DNA of 64,000 bases from contig JADJUF010000041.1 of assembly GCA_016717005.1 (NCBI GenBank), positions 62,001-126,000 on the forward strand, in the 5' to 3' direction. Of the stretch, positions 16,925-25,788 are shown piece by piece. This DNA is from Myxococcales bacterium. GTDB taxonomy: Bacteria > Myxococcota_A > Polyangia > Haliangiales > Haliangiaceae. The stretch's first letter is position 1. The number at the start of each line of letters is the position of its first letter. The notes below the pieces were generated by a model. That model searched no databases, was not told where the DNA came from, and was given only the letters and a program-made list of their open reading frames with translations. Both the position numbers and the translations under genes were made by a program.

Positions 16925-17899
16925 TCACCCGCCGCGCATCGCGCGCTCGAGGCGCGCGCGCAGCCGGGCCGCGCCGGGGGAGTCGTCGAACGACAGCGCG
17001 ATGAAGCAGCTGACCAGCAGGTCGCGCGCGTTGCGCTGGGTCGCGTAGACGACCGGGTCGAACGGATCGGGCCAGCCGGACGCGAGCGGCGCCGCGACCG
17101 CCGCCAGCCACGCGTCGGCGGCGGCGTCGTCGAGGAGGTCGCGCCGCGCCACCGCCCGCACCGCCGCGGCCAGGCGCTCGTCCTCGCCGTGGCTGAACCG
17201 CGCGCCGTGGCCGCGGGCGACCAGCGCGGCCACGCCGCCCAGGAGCTGCGTCGCCTGGGCGGCCTGGAGCCGCGGGTGCCGAGCCAGGAACTTCATCCAG
17301 TCGGCGGCGTGGGCCGCGGCGTGGGCCCAGCCGGTGGCGCCGGTGTAGCCGCGCAGGTCGACCTCGCGCGCGGCGTAGGCGGTGGCCGCGTCGATCTGCG
17401 CGGCCACCTCGGCGTCGCTCCAGCGCGGCGCCGCGACCTCGCGCGCGACGATCACCGACGACACCAGCGCCGCGAACGAGCGCCCGAACACCGCGTCGCC
17501 GGGCGTCGGCGCGGCGGCGGTGCGCGCGACCAGGCGATCGCGCAGGCCGGCCACGGTGGCGTCGTCGAGGGCGGCGTCGGCGCCGAGCCAGCGCGCCAGG
17601 ACCTCGTAGCCGATGCCGTCGCGGACCTCGGGATCGCTGGCGGCCAGCAGGGCCTCGAGCTCGGGCACCAGCGACGCCGCGGTCGTGCCGTCCGGCAGCG
17701 CGCCGCCGCCGCGGATCGCCCGCCACCACGCGCGCCGCTCGGACGTCAGCGGCGAGGTCGGTGCGGTCGACGCGGGCGCTGGCGCGACCGCGCCCGCGGG
17801 CGTGGCCGCCGCGGCCGGACACGCCGGCGGCGGCTGGCGACACCCGAGCGCCAGCAGCGCCGACGCGACGGCCGCCAGGATCAGCCTGGAGATCGACAT
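16925..17899 (-). CDS. DUF2785-type lipoprotein
   Basis: A 324-residue protein with a lipoprotein signal (ILAAVASALLALGC, Cys 20) and a Pro/Ala linker. The mature part is all-helical and carries the conserved DUF2785 segment YTGATGWAHAAAHAADWM, preceded by FGRSFAALVSSVIV and followed by RARFSHGEDERLAAAV-like text. DUF2785 proteins are of unknown function and usually cytoplasmic, so the added lipidation signal is unusual. The ATG is chosen because it gives the full signal peptide. It is a single transcription unit, divergent from the next lipoprotein. Confidence 0.8.
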   Translation of the reverse strand: MSISRLILAAVASALLALGCRQPPPACPAAAATPAGAVAPAPASTAPTSPLTSERRAWWRAIRGGGALPDGTTAASLVPELEALLAASDPEVRDGIGYEVLARWLGADAALDDATVAGLRDRLVARTAAAPTPGDAVFGRSFAALVSSVIVAREVAAPRWSDAEVAAQIDAATAYAAREVDLRGYTGATGWAHAAAHAADWMKFLARHPRLQAAQATQLLGGVAALVARGHGARFSHGEDERLAAAVRAVARRDLLDDAAADAWLAAVAAPLASGWPDPFDPVVYATQRNARDLLVSCFIALSFDDSPGAARLRARLERAMRGG

Positions 17900-18094
17900 G
17901 GCCTGACGATGCCCAGGGTCGCCGCGATCGCGCAAGCCAGCGACCGGCCGCGACCGTGCGGTGGTCGCACGTGCCACCTCGACGCCGCGTGAACGCGCGG
18001 TCACGCTCGGCGGCCGGGACACGGCCAACCCCGCGAACCGACGCCGCGCTCGCGCCGGCACGGCGACTGCTACCATCGCGTCCTGGGAGGACGC

Positions 18095-18838
18095 ATGAGG
18101 ATGATCACTGCCCGTCCGTGGCTGGCTGCACCGCTGCTGGTCGTCATCGCCTGCGGCGGTAGCGACGGCGGCAGCACCGACGTCGAGCCGACGCTGGTGT
18201 TCGCCGATCGCACCGATCTCGAGATCACCCGGCTGATCAACGCCGCCGGCGGCGTCGACATGTTCTCGGCCGAGTCGGTCATCGGTCAGTTCGGCGACAC
18301 CTTCGACCCAGATCCGTGCCCGGCCATCACCGTCGCCGGCACGGTCGCGACGATCACCGGCGGCTGCACCCGCGCCGACGGCGTGCGCGTCGAGGGCACC
18401 GCCACCGCCGAGAACCCGCTCGGCTGGGATCAGCTCGACTACCGCTACAGCGACGACACGCTCTACACGTTCCAGCAGCTGTCGTTCGGCGACGCCCAGG
18501 CGACCCAGATCTTCGACGGCAGCCTGCGCCGGGCCGACGGCCTGACCACGTGGGACGCCGATCTGACGGTGACCTCGTTCGGCCTGACCATCCGCTCGGA
18601 CCTGTACTACCACTGCACCGACCCCAACAACCCGCGCTGCGCGCTCACCAACAGCGGGCTCGAGCTCACCGGCGCCGGCGGCGCGCTGGCGTCGGGCCGG
18701 GTCTCGATCGATCGCACGACCAACCGTCAGACGATGGACTTCACGCTCAAGGGCCGCGACACCCTGACGATGCACTCGAACGGGACCTGCGTCGGCTGGC
18801 AGATCGAGGGCACCGACCGCGGCATGCCCTGCCCGTAG
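18095..18838 (+). CDS. Uncharacterised lipoprotein
   Basis: A 247-residue protein with a lipoprotein signal (WLAAPLLVVIAC, Cys 20) followed by a Gly/Ser linker (GGSDGGSTD). The mature part is rich in beta strands with repeated Thr/Gly, resembling a beta-sandwich or lipocalin-like barrel (TVAGTVATITGGCTRADG, DGLTTWDADLTVTSFGLTIR, TMDFTLKGRDTLTMHSNG). It contains five Cys after the signal, possibly two disulfides. GGGAGG four bases before ATG is a strong ribosome binding site. No family recognised. Confidence 0.68.
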   Translation: MRMITARPWLAAPLLVVIACGGSDGGSTDVEPTLVFADRTDLEITRLINAAGGVDMFSAESVIGQFGDTFDPDPCPAITVAGTVATITGGCTRADGVRVEGTATAENPLGWDQLDYRYSDDTLYTFQQLSFGDAQATQIFDGSLRRADGLTTWDADLTVTSFGLTIRSDLYYHCTDPNNPRCALTNSGLELTGAGGALASGRVSIDRTTNRQTMDFTLKGRDTLTMHSNGTCVGWQIEGTDRGMPCP

Positions 18839-19110
18839 CGACCGCCGTCGGCCGCGGCGCTCTTGGTCCGAAAACCGGACGGCCGACCTGGGCCGACGCC
18901 GGTCCGGCCACGGCCCCGGCCCGCGCGGCGGCGCGGCTCGACCGCGCGCCCGACCGCGGCGGCGATGACGCCTGCCCGTGAGCGCCGCGCGCCCGACCGC
19001 GACACCGACCGCGACACCTCGATGCCCGCGCGCAGCACCTCCGCCGTGCGCGGATCGAACGCGCCAGCGACGGCGCGACCGGCGCGCCGCGCACCTGGCC
19101 GGTTCGGCCG

Positions 19111-19116
19111 TATCGT
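19111..19116 (+). promoter_or_regulatory. -10-like TATCGT, six bases before an ATG
   Basis: TATCGT, six bases, then the ATG of the DUF1579-like lipoprotein gene; no Shine-Dalgarno sequence intervenes. Confidence 0.55.
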
Positions 19117-19122
19117 GGCGGC

Positions 19123-19713
19123 ATGCTCGCCCTCCGTGTCCTGCCCGCGCTCGCGCTGGCGGCGTGCGCGACCGCCGCCGCGCCCGTCCCATCCACCGCA
19201 CCCGCCACGCCGCCGGCGCCGACGCCGCCGACCAGCGTCGCCGTCGCGTGCGCGGCCCCCGAGCACCGTCAGCTCGACTTCTGGATCGGTGACTGGGCGC
19301 TGGTGGTGAAGACCCGGGCCGCGCCCGACGGCCCCTGGGCCGAGGCCCACGCCACCCAGCGGGTCGAGGCCATCCTCGGCGGCTGCGTGATCGCCGAGCA
19401 CTTCGAGGCCGACGGCCCCGGCACGCCGTGGGCCGGGCGCAGCTACTCGATGTGGCAGCCCGCGCTCGGCGCCTGGCGCCAGACCTGGGTCGACGACCAG
19501 GGCGGCTTCCTGGCGTTCACCGGCGCCGTCGAGGACGGCGCGATGACGCTCTACGGCGAGCCGCGCGACCAGGGCGGCCACCGCGTCCAGATGCGGATGG
19601 TGTTCCTCGACGTCACCGCCGACGCGCTGCGCTGGGAGTGGCAGCGCAGCGTCGACGACGGCGCCTGGGACCCGCAGCTGGTGATCGAGTACCGGCGGCG
19701 GGCCGCGGGCTGA
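19123..19713 (+). CDS. DUF1579-like lipoprotein
   Basis: A 196-residue protein with signal MLALRVLPALALAACAT (lipobox LAAC, Cys 15) and a Pro/Thr-rich linker. The mature domain has the pattern LDFWIGDWALVVKT, then VEAILGGCVIAEHF, YSMWQPALGAWRQTWVD, GGFLAFTGAVEDG and LRWEWQRSVDDGAWD, as in the DUF1579 / 'FWiGdW' beta-barrel family of secreted proteins. Function is unknown, possibly a small ligand carrier. It sits alone between intergenic stretches. Confidence 0.7.
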   Translation: MLALRVLPALALAACATAAAPVPSTAPATPPAPTPPTSVAVACAAPEHRQLDFWIGDWALVVKTRAAPDGPWAEAHATQRVEAILGGCVIAEHFEADGPGTPWAGRSYSMWQPALGAWRQTWVDDQGGFLAFTGAVEDGAMTLYGEPRDQGGHRVQMRMVFLDVTADALRWEWQRSVDDGAWDPQLVIEYRRRAAG

Positions 19714-19823
19714 TCGGCGCCGCGAGGTGATCGGTGGGTTGCTGGGGCATGCGCGCCGCCCGGCCGACATCTTCGCCCCGTGCATCTGTCCCGGGGTCGC
19801 CGCGGGTGGCCTCGCCGATGCGG

Positions 19824-19829
19824 TAGGCT
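19824..19829 (+). promoter_or_regulatory. -10-like TAGGCT, six bases before an ATG
   Basis: TAGGCT, six bases, then ATGATG of the secreted membrane protein; leaderless-type. Confidence 0.5.
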
Positions 19830-19835
19830 GCCGCG

Positions 19836-20291
19836 ATGATGCGCACGCTGGCCGCTGTCGCGGCCTTGTTCATGCTCACGGCCAGCGTCGACGAGGCCCG
19901 CGCCGACGCCGCGCGCTGGTACGGGTGGCAGATCATCCCGGCCGACGCCGCGGCCGACGCCGCGATCGTCGCCGGCCGCAACCACGGCGGCGCGGTCCTG
20001 GCCGGCGTGATCGTCTACATCGCCGGCGGGCCGATCGTCCACATGGCCCACGACGAGTGGAACCGCGCCGGGCTCAGCCTCGGCGCGCGGCTGCTCGGCC
20101 CCGGCCTCGGGGCGCTGGCGGGATCCGCGACGTGCACCGACGGCAAGGGCCGCGGCGGGTGCCTCTACCCCACGGTCGTGGGCCTCGCGATCGGCGCGCT
20201 GGTCGCGCAGATCGTCGACCCGGCGGTGCTGGCCTACGACGACGCCGGCGCCGCGGCGGTGCCGCTGGTCCGGTTCGGCGGATCGTTCTGA
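19836..20291 (+). CDS. Small exported membrane protein, unknown
   Basis: A 151-residue protein with a Sec signal peptide (MMRTLAAVAALFMLTASVDEARA) and two or three Gly/Ala-rich hydrophobic segments (GGAVLAGVIVYIAGGPIVHM, GARLLGPGLGALAGSA, VVGLAIGALVAQIVD). The mature chain begins with ARWYGWQIIPADAA, a motif seen in small myxobacterial exported proteins of unknown function. Two Cys (CTDGKGRGGC) may form a disulfide. Probably inner-membrane or periplasmic. Confidence 0.62.
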   Translation: MMRTLAAVAALFMLTASVDEARADAARWYGWQIIPADAAADAAIVAGRNHGGAVLAGVIVYIAGGPIVHMAHDEWNRAGLSLGARLLGPGLGALAGSATCTDGKGRGGCLYPTVVGLAIGALVAQIVDPAVLAYDDAGAAAVPLVRFGGSF

Positions 20292-20335
20292 CCGCGCTCG
20301 AGCGCCGCCACGACCAGGCGCTATGATGCGCCACC

Positions 20336-20638
20336 ATGCCGCTCCGCCACTGGGCGTTCCTCTACACCGCGCCGGGGGCGCCGCCCGAAGGCGTGGTCTC
20401 GGTCGTCGAGACCCCGCAGTGCCGGACCGTGCTGGTCGGCGTCCCCGATGTCGCGACCGCGGTGCGGCTCGCGCCGGGCCTGGTCGCCGATGGCGCGCAG
20501 CTCATCGAGGTGTGCGGCGGGTTCGGCCCGATCGGGACCGCGCGCGTGCTCGACGCGATCGGCGGCGCGGTCCCGGTGGGCGCGGTCGGCTACGGCCCCG
20601 AGTCGGTCGACGGGGTCCACGCGATCTTCTCGTCGTAG
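20336..20638 (+). CDS. DUF6506-like small protein
   Basis: A 100-residue protein. The pattern RHWAFLYTAPGAPPEGVVSV, CRTVLVGVPDVATAVRLAP, LVADGAQLIEVCGGFGPIG and GGAVPVGAVGYGPESVDG corresponds to a small conserved alpha/beta family that I recall as DUF6506, characterised by a 'DGaqLIElCGGFG' core. No function is established. The ATG lies eight bases after TATGAT (20322-20327), a likely -10, again with almost no leader. Confidence 0.68.
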   Translation: MPLRHWAFLYTAPGAPPEGVVSVVETPQCRTVLVGVPDVATAVRLAPGLVADGAQLIEVCGGFGPIGTARVLDAIGGAVPVGAVGYGPESVDGVHAIFSS

Positions 20639-20733
20639 GACCGAGGCCGACGTAGGTGGGCGAGATCACGGGCCGCGCGCGGCTCGCGACGAAGGCGTGA
20701 TCGCGATCGGCCGCGGTTGCGGCGTACACTCCC

Positions 20734-21981
20734 ATGACGCCAACCTCGCCCGTGTCGCCCACCCGTCGCGCCGCCGTGATCGCGCTGCTCGCCACCGCCG
20801 CGTGCAGCGGCGACGCGGGACCGGTCCGCGACCCGATCAGCTTCGACGCCCCGTATCGACCGCCGGCCGATCGCATCGATCCGACGACCGCCGCCACCTG
20901 GGACGACGCCGCGTTCCGCGCGCTGGGGGCGGCCCGGGCGGCGCGCCCGCCGGCCCTGCCCGCGACGACGGCGCAGCGCTACGTGTCGGCGGCCACCGGC
21001 GACGACGGCGACGACGGCTCGGCCGCGGCGCCGTGGCAGACCCTGCGCCACGCGGCCGAGGTGGTCGAGCCCGACACGACGGTGTGGCTCGACGCCAGCG
21101 GCGACTACCAGGGCGGCGTCCGGATCGACCGCGGCGGCGCCGACGGCGCCTGGGTGGTGTTCGCCGCGATGCCGGGCGCCCGACCGCGGGTGGTCGGGGA
21201 CCCGAGCGCCGACGCGGTCATCGACATCGACGCCAGCTGGGTGGTGGTGGCCGGCCTCGAGATCGCGGACCACCAGCGGGCCGGCCTGGCCGACACCTAC
21301 GGCATCCAGGTCGCGACCACGACCGACGACATCTCGCACGTGCAGCTGCTCGGCAACCTGATCCACGACATCGGCCCCGGCGTCCTCGAGCAGCCGACCT
21401 GCGCGTACGACGGGCACGGCATCATCGCCCAGTCCCAGGGCCACCGCATCGGCGTCCTGACGATCGACGGCAACGAGCTCCACGACGTCTACGCCGGCAC
21501 CAGCGAGATCCTGGTGGTCAACGGCCTGGTCGAGGCCTTCCGGGTCACCAACAACTACGTCCACGACGTCGACAACATCGCGATCGACATCATCGGCTAC
21601 GAGCAGCGCCCCGACGAGACCACCTCGAACGGGCTGGTGGCCGACAACGTCGTGCTCGACGCGTCCAACTACTGGCCGTACTGCACCCGCGGCAACTGCG
21701 GGTACCCGGTCGGCGACGAGTCGTCGGACGGCATCTACGTCGACGGCGGCGCCGACCTGATCATCGAGCACAACGTCGTCGGCCGCGCCGATCACGGCAT
21801 CGAGCTGCAGTCGGAGAACGGCGAGCTGATCCGCGACACCGAGGTCCGCTTCAACCTGGTGTTCAACAGCAACTACAAGAACCTGACCATCGGCGCGTCC
21901 GCGCGCACCACCGAGCACGACAACGTGCTGATCGACGACCCGCGCCTGGCCGACCCCGACCTCGAGGCCTGCCGGCCGTGA
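20734..21981 (+). CDS. Right-handed beta-helix lipoprotein
   Basis: A 415-residue protein with a lipoprotein signal (AAVIALLATAAC, Cys about 24). From ~85 it follows the pattern of parallel beta-helix proteins: RYVSAATGDDGDDGSAAAPW (the 'G.D.n.G....P' opening of PL-type helices), WQTLRHAAEVVEPDTTVWL, then repeated rungs with Asn/Gly turns (VQLLGNLIHDIGPG, LTIDGNELHDVYAG, FRVTNNYVHDVDN, LIIEHNVVGRADHG). Such proteins bind or cleave polysaccharide; no lyase active-site residues are evident. TACACT lies just three bases before the ATG, so a downstream GTG giving a shorter signal peptide is possible. Confidence 0.78.
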   Translation: MTPTSPVSPTRRAAVIALLATAACSGDAGPVRDPISFDAPYRPPADRIDPTTAATWDDAAFRALGAARAARPPALPATTAQRYVSAATGDDGDDGSAAAPWQTLRHAAEVVEPDTTVWLDASGDYQGGVRIDRGGADGAWVVFAAMPGARPRVVGDPSADAVIDIDASWVVVAGLEIADHQRAGLADTYGIQVATTTDDISHVQLLGNLIHDIGPGVLEQPTCAYDGHGIIAQSQGHRIGVLTIDGNELHDVYAGTSEILVVNGLVEAFRVTNNYVHDVDNIAIDIIGYEQRPDETTSNGLVADNVVLDASNYWPYCTRGNCGYPVGDESSDGIYVDGGADLIIEHNVVGRADHGIELQSENGELIRDTEVRFNLVFNSNYKNLTIGASARTTEHDNVLIDDPRLADPDLEACRP

Positions 21982-22183
21982 CGCGCGGGCCGGCGCCCGG
22001 CGCGCCGCCGAGCCCAGCGCTCGTCACGTCCCGGTCGAGCACCGGCCCGCGCGCCGGGCGTCTCGCGTCACAGGTGGTCCGATCGAGGCGTGCCCCTCGA
22101 GACGCCGACCTGGCTGGATCAGCACCGCCGACCTCGGAGCCCTCCTGCACCGGCCTGGGTTCGGCGACCGCCCCCGCTGCAGC

Positions 22184-23749
22184 TCAGCCGATCGCGCCGT
22201 GCAGGAACCAACGCCGGCGCGCGGGGTCGTGGAACAGCCACAGGCAGTCGCCGCGGCGGGTCTCGGCGAAGTGGTACTCGCGGTGCACGCCGGTCACGCC
22301 GCCGTCGTCGCCGCCGCCGGCCCACCAGCCGCCGCTGACCACGTACGGCCCGACGATGTTCGTGACGGTGCCGTGCTCGAGCCCCGACAGCACCCAGCCG
22401 TCGTCGCGCACGCGCGGCGACTGCGGCGGCAACAGCCGCGGCCGCACCAGCACCCGCCGCACCAGCACCACCGGCTGATCGCGGCGCGGGCGCGGCGCGA
22501 TCATGCGATCGATCCGGACCCAGCCGTACTGGGCCTCGGGCAGGTGGGCGTCGCGCAGCACCGGCCGCACCACCGCGTCGTCGCCCAGCTCGGCCCGCAG
22601 CCGCGCCAGCGCGGTCTCGGCGGCGCGCAGATCGCGGCGCGGCCGCTCGGCGAACAGCGCCAGCTGCTCGCGGGTCGCGGCGACGTCGTCGGCCCACACC
22701 CGGATCGCGACGACGCCGGCGACCGGCGGCTGGTGCTCGAGCCGCAGCCGCACCAGGCCCAGGAGCGCGCGCCCGTCGAGCGTCGGCGCCGCCGGCTTGA
22801 CGCAGTCGACCCGGCGCTCGTGGCGCCCGACCCCGAGCTGGAGGTTCCACTCGAGCGACAGCGCGGTCAGCGCGCGCCGCTGGCTCGCCAGCCGCGCCAG
22901 CAGCCGATCGAGCGCGGCCTTGGTCGCGAACACCAGCCGCTCGGCGTCGACCTCGGGCTCGTCGAGGAAGACCCGCTCGTCGAGCGCCTCGGGCGGCGGC
23001 TCGGGCGCGAGCGGATCCCAGCCCTCGCCCGCGGCCAGCGCGTACAGCCGGTGCGCGGCCGCGCCGAACCGCTCGAGCACGCCGCCGCCGGGCAGGCGCA
23101 CCATCTGGCCGAGCGTGGTCACGCCCAGGCGCGCCAGCTGGTCGCGCAGGCGCGGCGCGATGCCGATCCGATCGAGCGGCACGGCCCGCACCGCGGCCCG
23201 CTCGTCGGCGTCGCACGCGAACACGCGCACCACCACCGCGCGCGCGCCGCCGCCGTCGACCAGCCCGTCGCCCAGCGCCCGCGCCAGCGCGCAGGTCGCG
23301 AACCGCGAGAACCCGACGACGACCACGCCGAGCAGCTCGACCGCCGCCAGCTCGGCCGCGACCGCCCGGCCCCACGCCGACGCCGACGGATAGATCGAGC
23401 CGAGCCCGGCGCCGCCGAGCCAGAACGTGCCGAGCGCGTCGTCGGCGTCGTCGCCGCGCGTGACCTCGGGCGAGCACCCGTGCAGCCGGCGCGCGAGCGC
23501 GTCGATCGCCGCGGCCAGCTCCTCGGGCGGCACCACGCCGGCCCGCAGCGCGCCGGTCAGCGCCAGCGCGTGGGCGTAGCGCTGGCCCGGCAGCACGCCG
23601 TGCGCGCGCGCCCGCTCGCACGCCCAGCGCACCAGCCCCTGCGGGCGATCCTCGTCGACGACCACGGTCGGCTCGGCCCGCCAGGTCGGCTCGCGCCGCC
23701 ACAGGAGCTGCAGCGGCAGCGCCGGCAGATCGACGCACGCGACCCGCAC
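22184..23749 (-). CDS. imuB: ImuB, Y-family polymerase-like mutasome subunit
   Basis: A 521-residue protein. The start RVACVDLPALPLQLLWRREP and the middle (FSRFATCALARAL, IAPRLRDQLARLGVTTLGQM, LPGGGVLERFG) fit ImuB, a catalytically dead Y-family polymerase homologue. The acidic active-site pair of DinB is not preserved. The C-terminal section (RVLVRPRLLPPQSPRV, GPYVVSGGWWAG, REYHFAETRRGDCLWLFHDP) is the ImuB-specific tail that contacts DnaE2 and ImuA. ImuB recruits the beta clamp and hands the template to DnaE2. It follows imuA after four bases in the same orientation. DnaE2 itself is 22 kb away. Confidence 0.9.
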   Translation of the reverse strand: MRVACVDLPALPLQLLWRREPTWRAEPTVVVDEDRPQGLVRWACERARAHGVLPGQRYAHALALTGALRAGVVPPEELAAAIDALARRLHGCSPEVTRGDDADDALGTFWLGGAGLGSIYPSASAWGRAVAAELAAVELLGVVVVGFSRFATCALARALGDGLVDGGGARAVVVRVFACDADERAAVRAVPLDRIGIAPRLRDQLARLGVTTLGQMVRLPGGGVLERFGAAAHRLYALAAGEGWDPLAPEPPPEALDERVFLDEPEVDAERLVFATKAALDRLLARLASQRRALTALSLEWNLQLGVGRHERRVDCVKPAAPTLDGRALLGLVRLRLEHQPPVAGVVAIRVWADDVAATREQLALFAERPRRDLRAAETALARLRAELGDDAVVRPVLRDAHLPEAQYGWVRIDRMIAPRPRRDQPVVLVRRVLVRPRLLPPQSPRVRDDGWVLSGLEHGTVTNIVGPYVVSGGWWAGGGDDGGVTGVHREYHFAETRRGDCLWLFHDPARRRWFLHGAIG

Positions 23750-23753
23750 GGCG

Positions 23754-24431
23754 CTACCGCAGCCCGGCCGGCGGCACGACCGCGACCGCCTGGCTCCAGC
23801 CGGGGCCGCGGCGCTTGTCCTTGAGCGCGCGCACCGCCACCTGGAAGCCGCCGCCGCGCACGCGCTCGCGCACCGCCTCGGCGCGCAGCGACACGATCGA
23901 GCCCAGCGACGCCGCGTCGCGCGACCGCTCGGTGATCGCGATCAGCGCGGCGTCGTGGCGCTGGGCCAGGCTGACCAGCCGACCCTGGGTCGCCGTCGGC
24001 AGCTCGCCGGCGGCGCCCAGCTCGAGGACGATCAGCCCGAAGCTGCCCGAGCGCAGGAGCGTGTCGGCCGCGCGCGCCAGGGTCAGCGTGTCGCGCGTGC
24101 GCACGACCACCAGCGCGTCGAGATCGACGCCGCTGTCGGCGAGATCGGGCGGGAAGAAGCACGCGCCCGGCAGGACGATCCACGCGCACGGCTCGCCGCG
24201 GCCCTGGGCCTCGAGCAGGAGCGCGGTGGCGGCGGTGAGCGACGCGACCGCGCCGACGCCCGACAGCTCGGTGAGCCGCCCGGTGAGATCGTCGAGCTGC
24301 CAGCGCGGGCCGGCCGGGCTCGCGCTGGCCGCGCGCACGTCGTCGAGCGAGATCACCCGCGCGGCGGCGGCCGCGCTCGAGCGCGCGCGCGCGCGGTCGA
24401 CGAAGTCCTTGGCGTCTAGATAGCTGCTCAT
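23754..24431 (-). CDS. imuA: ImuA (RecA-like mutasome subunit)
   Basis: A 225-residue protein related to RecA/SulA but without a Walker A motif. The conserved ImuA features are visible: WQLDDLTGRLTELSGVGAVA, a LLLEAQGRGEPCAWIVLPGA strand-loop, VDLDALVVVRTRD and LIVLELGA. ImuA bridges RecA filaments and ImuB in the SOS mutasome. The ATG is followed by a LexA-type box 22 bases upstream and the gene leads an imuA-imuB operon with a four-base gap. Confidence 0.88.
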   Translation of the reverse strand: MSSYLDAKDFVDRARARSSAAAAARVISLDDVRAASASPAGPRWQLDDLTGRLTELSGVGAVASLTAATALLLEAQGRGEPCAWIVLPGACFFPPDLADSGVDLDALVVVRTRDTLTLARAADTLLRSGSFGLIVLELGAAGELPTATQGRLVSLAQRHDAALIAITERSRDAASLGSIVSLRAEAVRERVRGGGFQVAVRALKDKRRGPGWSQAVAVVPPAGLR

Positions 24432-24452
24432 GACGGGTCCGCGCGCGTGCGC

Positions 24453-24469
24453 CTGATCATACGTTCAGC
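24453..24469. promoter_or_regulatory. LexA-type box controlling imuA-imuB
   Basis: The sequence CTGATCATACGTTCAGC fits, at 15 of 17 positions, the Myxococcus-type LexA box as I recall it (CTRHAMRYBYGTTCAGS). On the minus strand it contains TATGAT (24461-24456), a candidate -10, so LexA would block RNA polymerase. It lies 22 bases before the imuA ATG. Confidence 0.7.
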
Positions 24470-24575
24470 TATCGCACGCGCCCCTGTCAACGCCGATCCC
24501 GCCACGCCGCCGATCGCCCGCGCCAACCACGCGCCGCGCCTTCACTCCGGACGCGATCTCGGATGGTCGCCGCGC

Positions 24576-25610
24576 TCAGCGGTCCATGCCGTCGAGGAAG
24601 CGATCGCGCTCTTGGAACTCGGTCATCCAACCGGGATACTCGGGCGGCAGCGCGCTGACCTTGTCGAGGGCGGCCAGCTCGTCGGCCGCCAGCCGGACCT
24701 TGGTCGCGGCCAGGTTGTCGGCCAGCTGCGCGTCGGTGCGCGCGCCGATGATCACGCTGGTCACCGCCGGCTTGTGCAGCAGGTAGGCCAGCGCGATCTG
24801 CGCGATCGACACGTCGTGGGCCGCCGCGATCGGCCGCATCGCCTCGACGCACGCGAACGCGCGCGGCTTGTCGACCAGCGGGAAGTCGAACGCGGTCCGG
24901 CGCGCGCCCTCGGGGCCGGCCGCGCCCTCGGTGAACTTGCCGGTCAGCAGCCCGCCGGCCAGCGGCGACCACGGCATGATCCCGAGGCCCTCGGCCCGGC
25001 ACAGCGGCACCAGCTCGCGCTCGATGTCGCGGCTGGCGATCGTGTAGAAGACCTGGGCCGACACGAACCGCGGCAGCCCGGCGCGGTCGGCGATCGCCAG
25101 CGCCTTCATCGCCATCCACGCCGGCAGGTTGCAGAAGCCGACGTAGCGGACCTTGCCGGCGCGCACGACGTCGGCCAGCGCGCCGATGGTCTCCTCGAGC
25201 GGCGTCACCGGATCGACGCCGTGGATCTGGTACAGGTCGACGTGATCCATGCCCAGCCGCCCGAGCGAGCCGTCGATCGCGTCGAGGATGTGCGCGCGCG
25301 ACAGGCCGACGTCGTTGGGCCCCGGCCCGACCCGCCCGCGGACCTTGGTCGCGATCACCAGGTCGCTGCGACGCACGCCGAGCCGGCGCACCGCCTCGCC
25401 GACCAGCCGCTCGCTCTCGCCCTCGTGGTAGACGTCGGCGGTGTCGAGGAAGTTGACGCCGGCGTCGATCGCCGTGCGGAGCTGACCGGCGACGGCGTCG
25501 AGGCCGAGCTTGCCGATCACCTCCCAGAAGCCCTTGCCGCCGTAGGTCATGGTGCCGAGGCACAGCTCGGACACGTACAGGCCGGTGCGGCCGAGTCGGT
25601 GCATGCGCAT
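24576..25610 (-). CDS. Aldo/keto reductase
   Basis: A 344-residue protein with the complete AKR pattern. The catalytic tetrad is visible: Asp and Tyr in FLDTADVYHEGESERLVG, Lys in VIATKVRG and His in DLYQIHGVD. NADPH-binding features are present in GIMPWSPLAGGLLTGKF and the conserved end SVIIGARTDAQLADNL. Length and order match the AKR11/12 type used on aldehydes and ketones. A perfect AGGAGG lies six bases before the ATG, making the start certain; a second ATG two codons later is weaker. It is a single gene, divergent from the lamin-tail lipoprotein. Confidence 0.92.
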   Translation of the reverse strand: MRMHRLGRTGLYVSELCLGTMTYGGKGFWEVIGKLGLDAVAGQLRTAIDAGVNFLDTADVYHEGESERLVGEAVRRLGVRRSDLVIATKVRGRVGPGPNDVGLSRAHILDAIDGSLGRLGMDHVDLYQIHGVDPVTPLEETIGALADVVRAGKVRYVGFCNLPAWMAMKALAIADRAGLPRFVSAQVFYTIASRDIERELVPLCRAEGLGIMPWSPLAGGLLTGKFTEGAAGPEGARRTAFDFPLVDKPRAFACVEAMRPIAAAHDVSIAQIALAYLLHKPAVTSVIIGARTDAQLADNLAATKVRLAADELAALDKVSALPPEYPGWMTEFQERDRFLDGMDR

Positions 25611-25788
25611 GGAGTCCTCCTTGGTGGGCGCGACCTTACCTCCAGGCGGCGGCGCGTGTTCCCGGCCCGCGCCGATCTGCGACCTGCGCCCACCCGGATC
25701 CCAGATTTCTGAGGCTCCGCGCCGGACGGTCCTGGCGCTGCGCCCAGTTAGTCGTGGCACGATGGTTGCTGACTCCTCGGGTCGAACC

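Noticed and set aside
18860..18880. Hairpin GTCCG-AAAAC-CGGAC after the lipoprotein gene as a terminator
   Set aside because: The stem is five base pairs and no T-run follows.
24456..24490. TTGACA (24490-24485) and TATGAT (24461-24456) as a sigma-70 promoter of imuA
   Set aside because: The 23-base spacing is too long; the TATGAT alone under the LexA box is retained as a possible -10.
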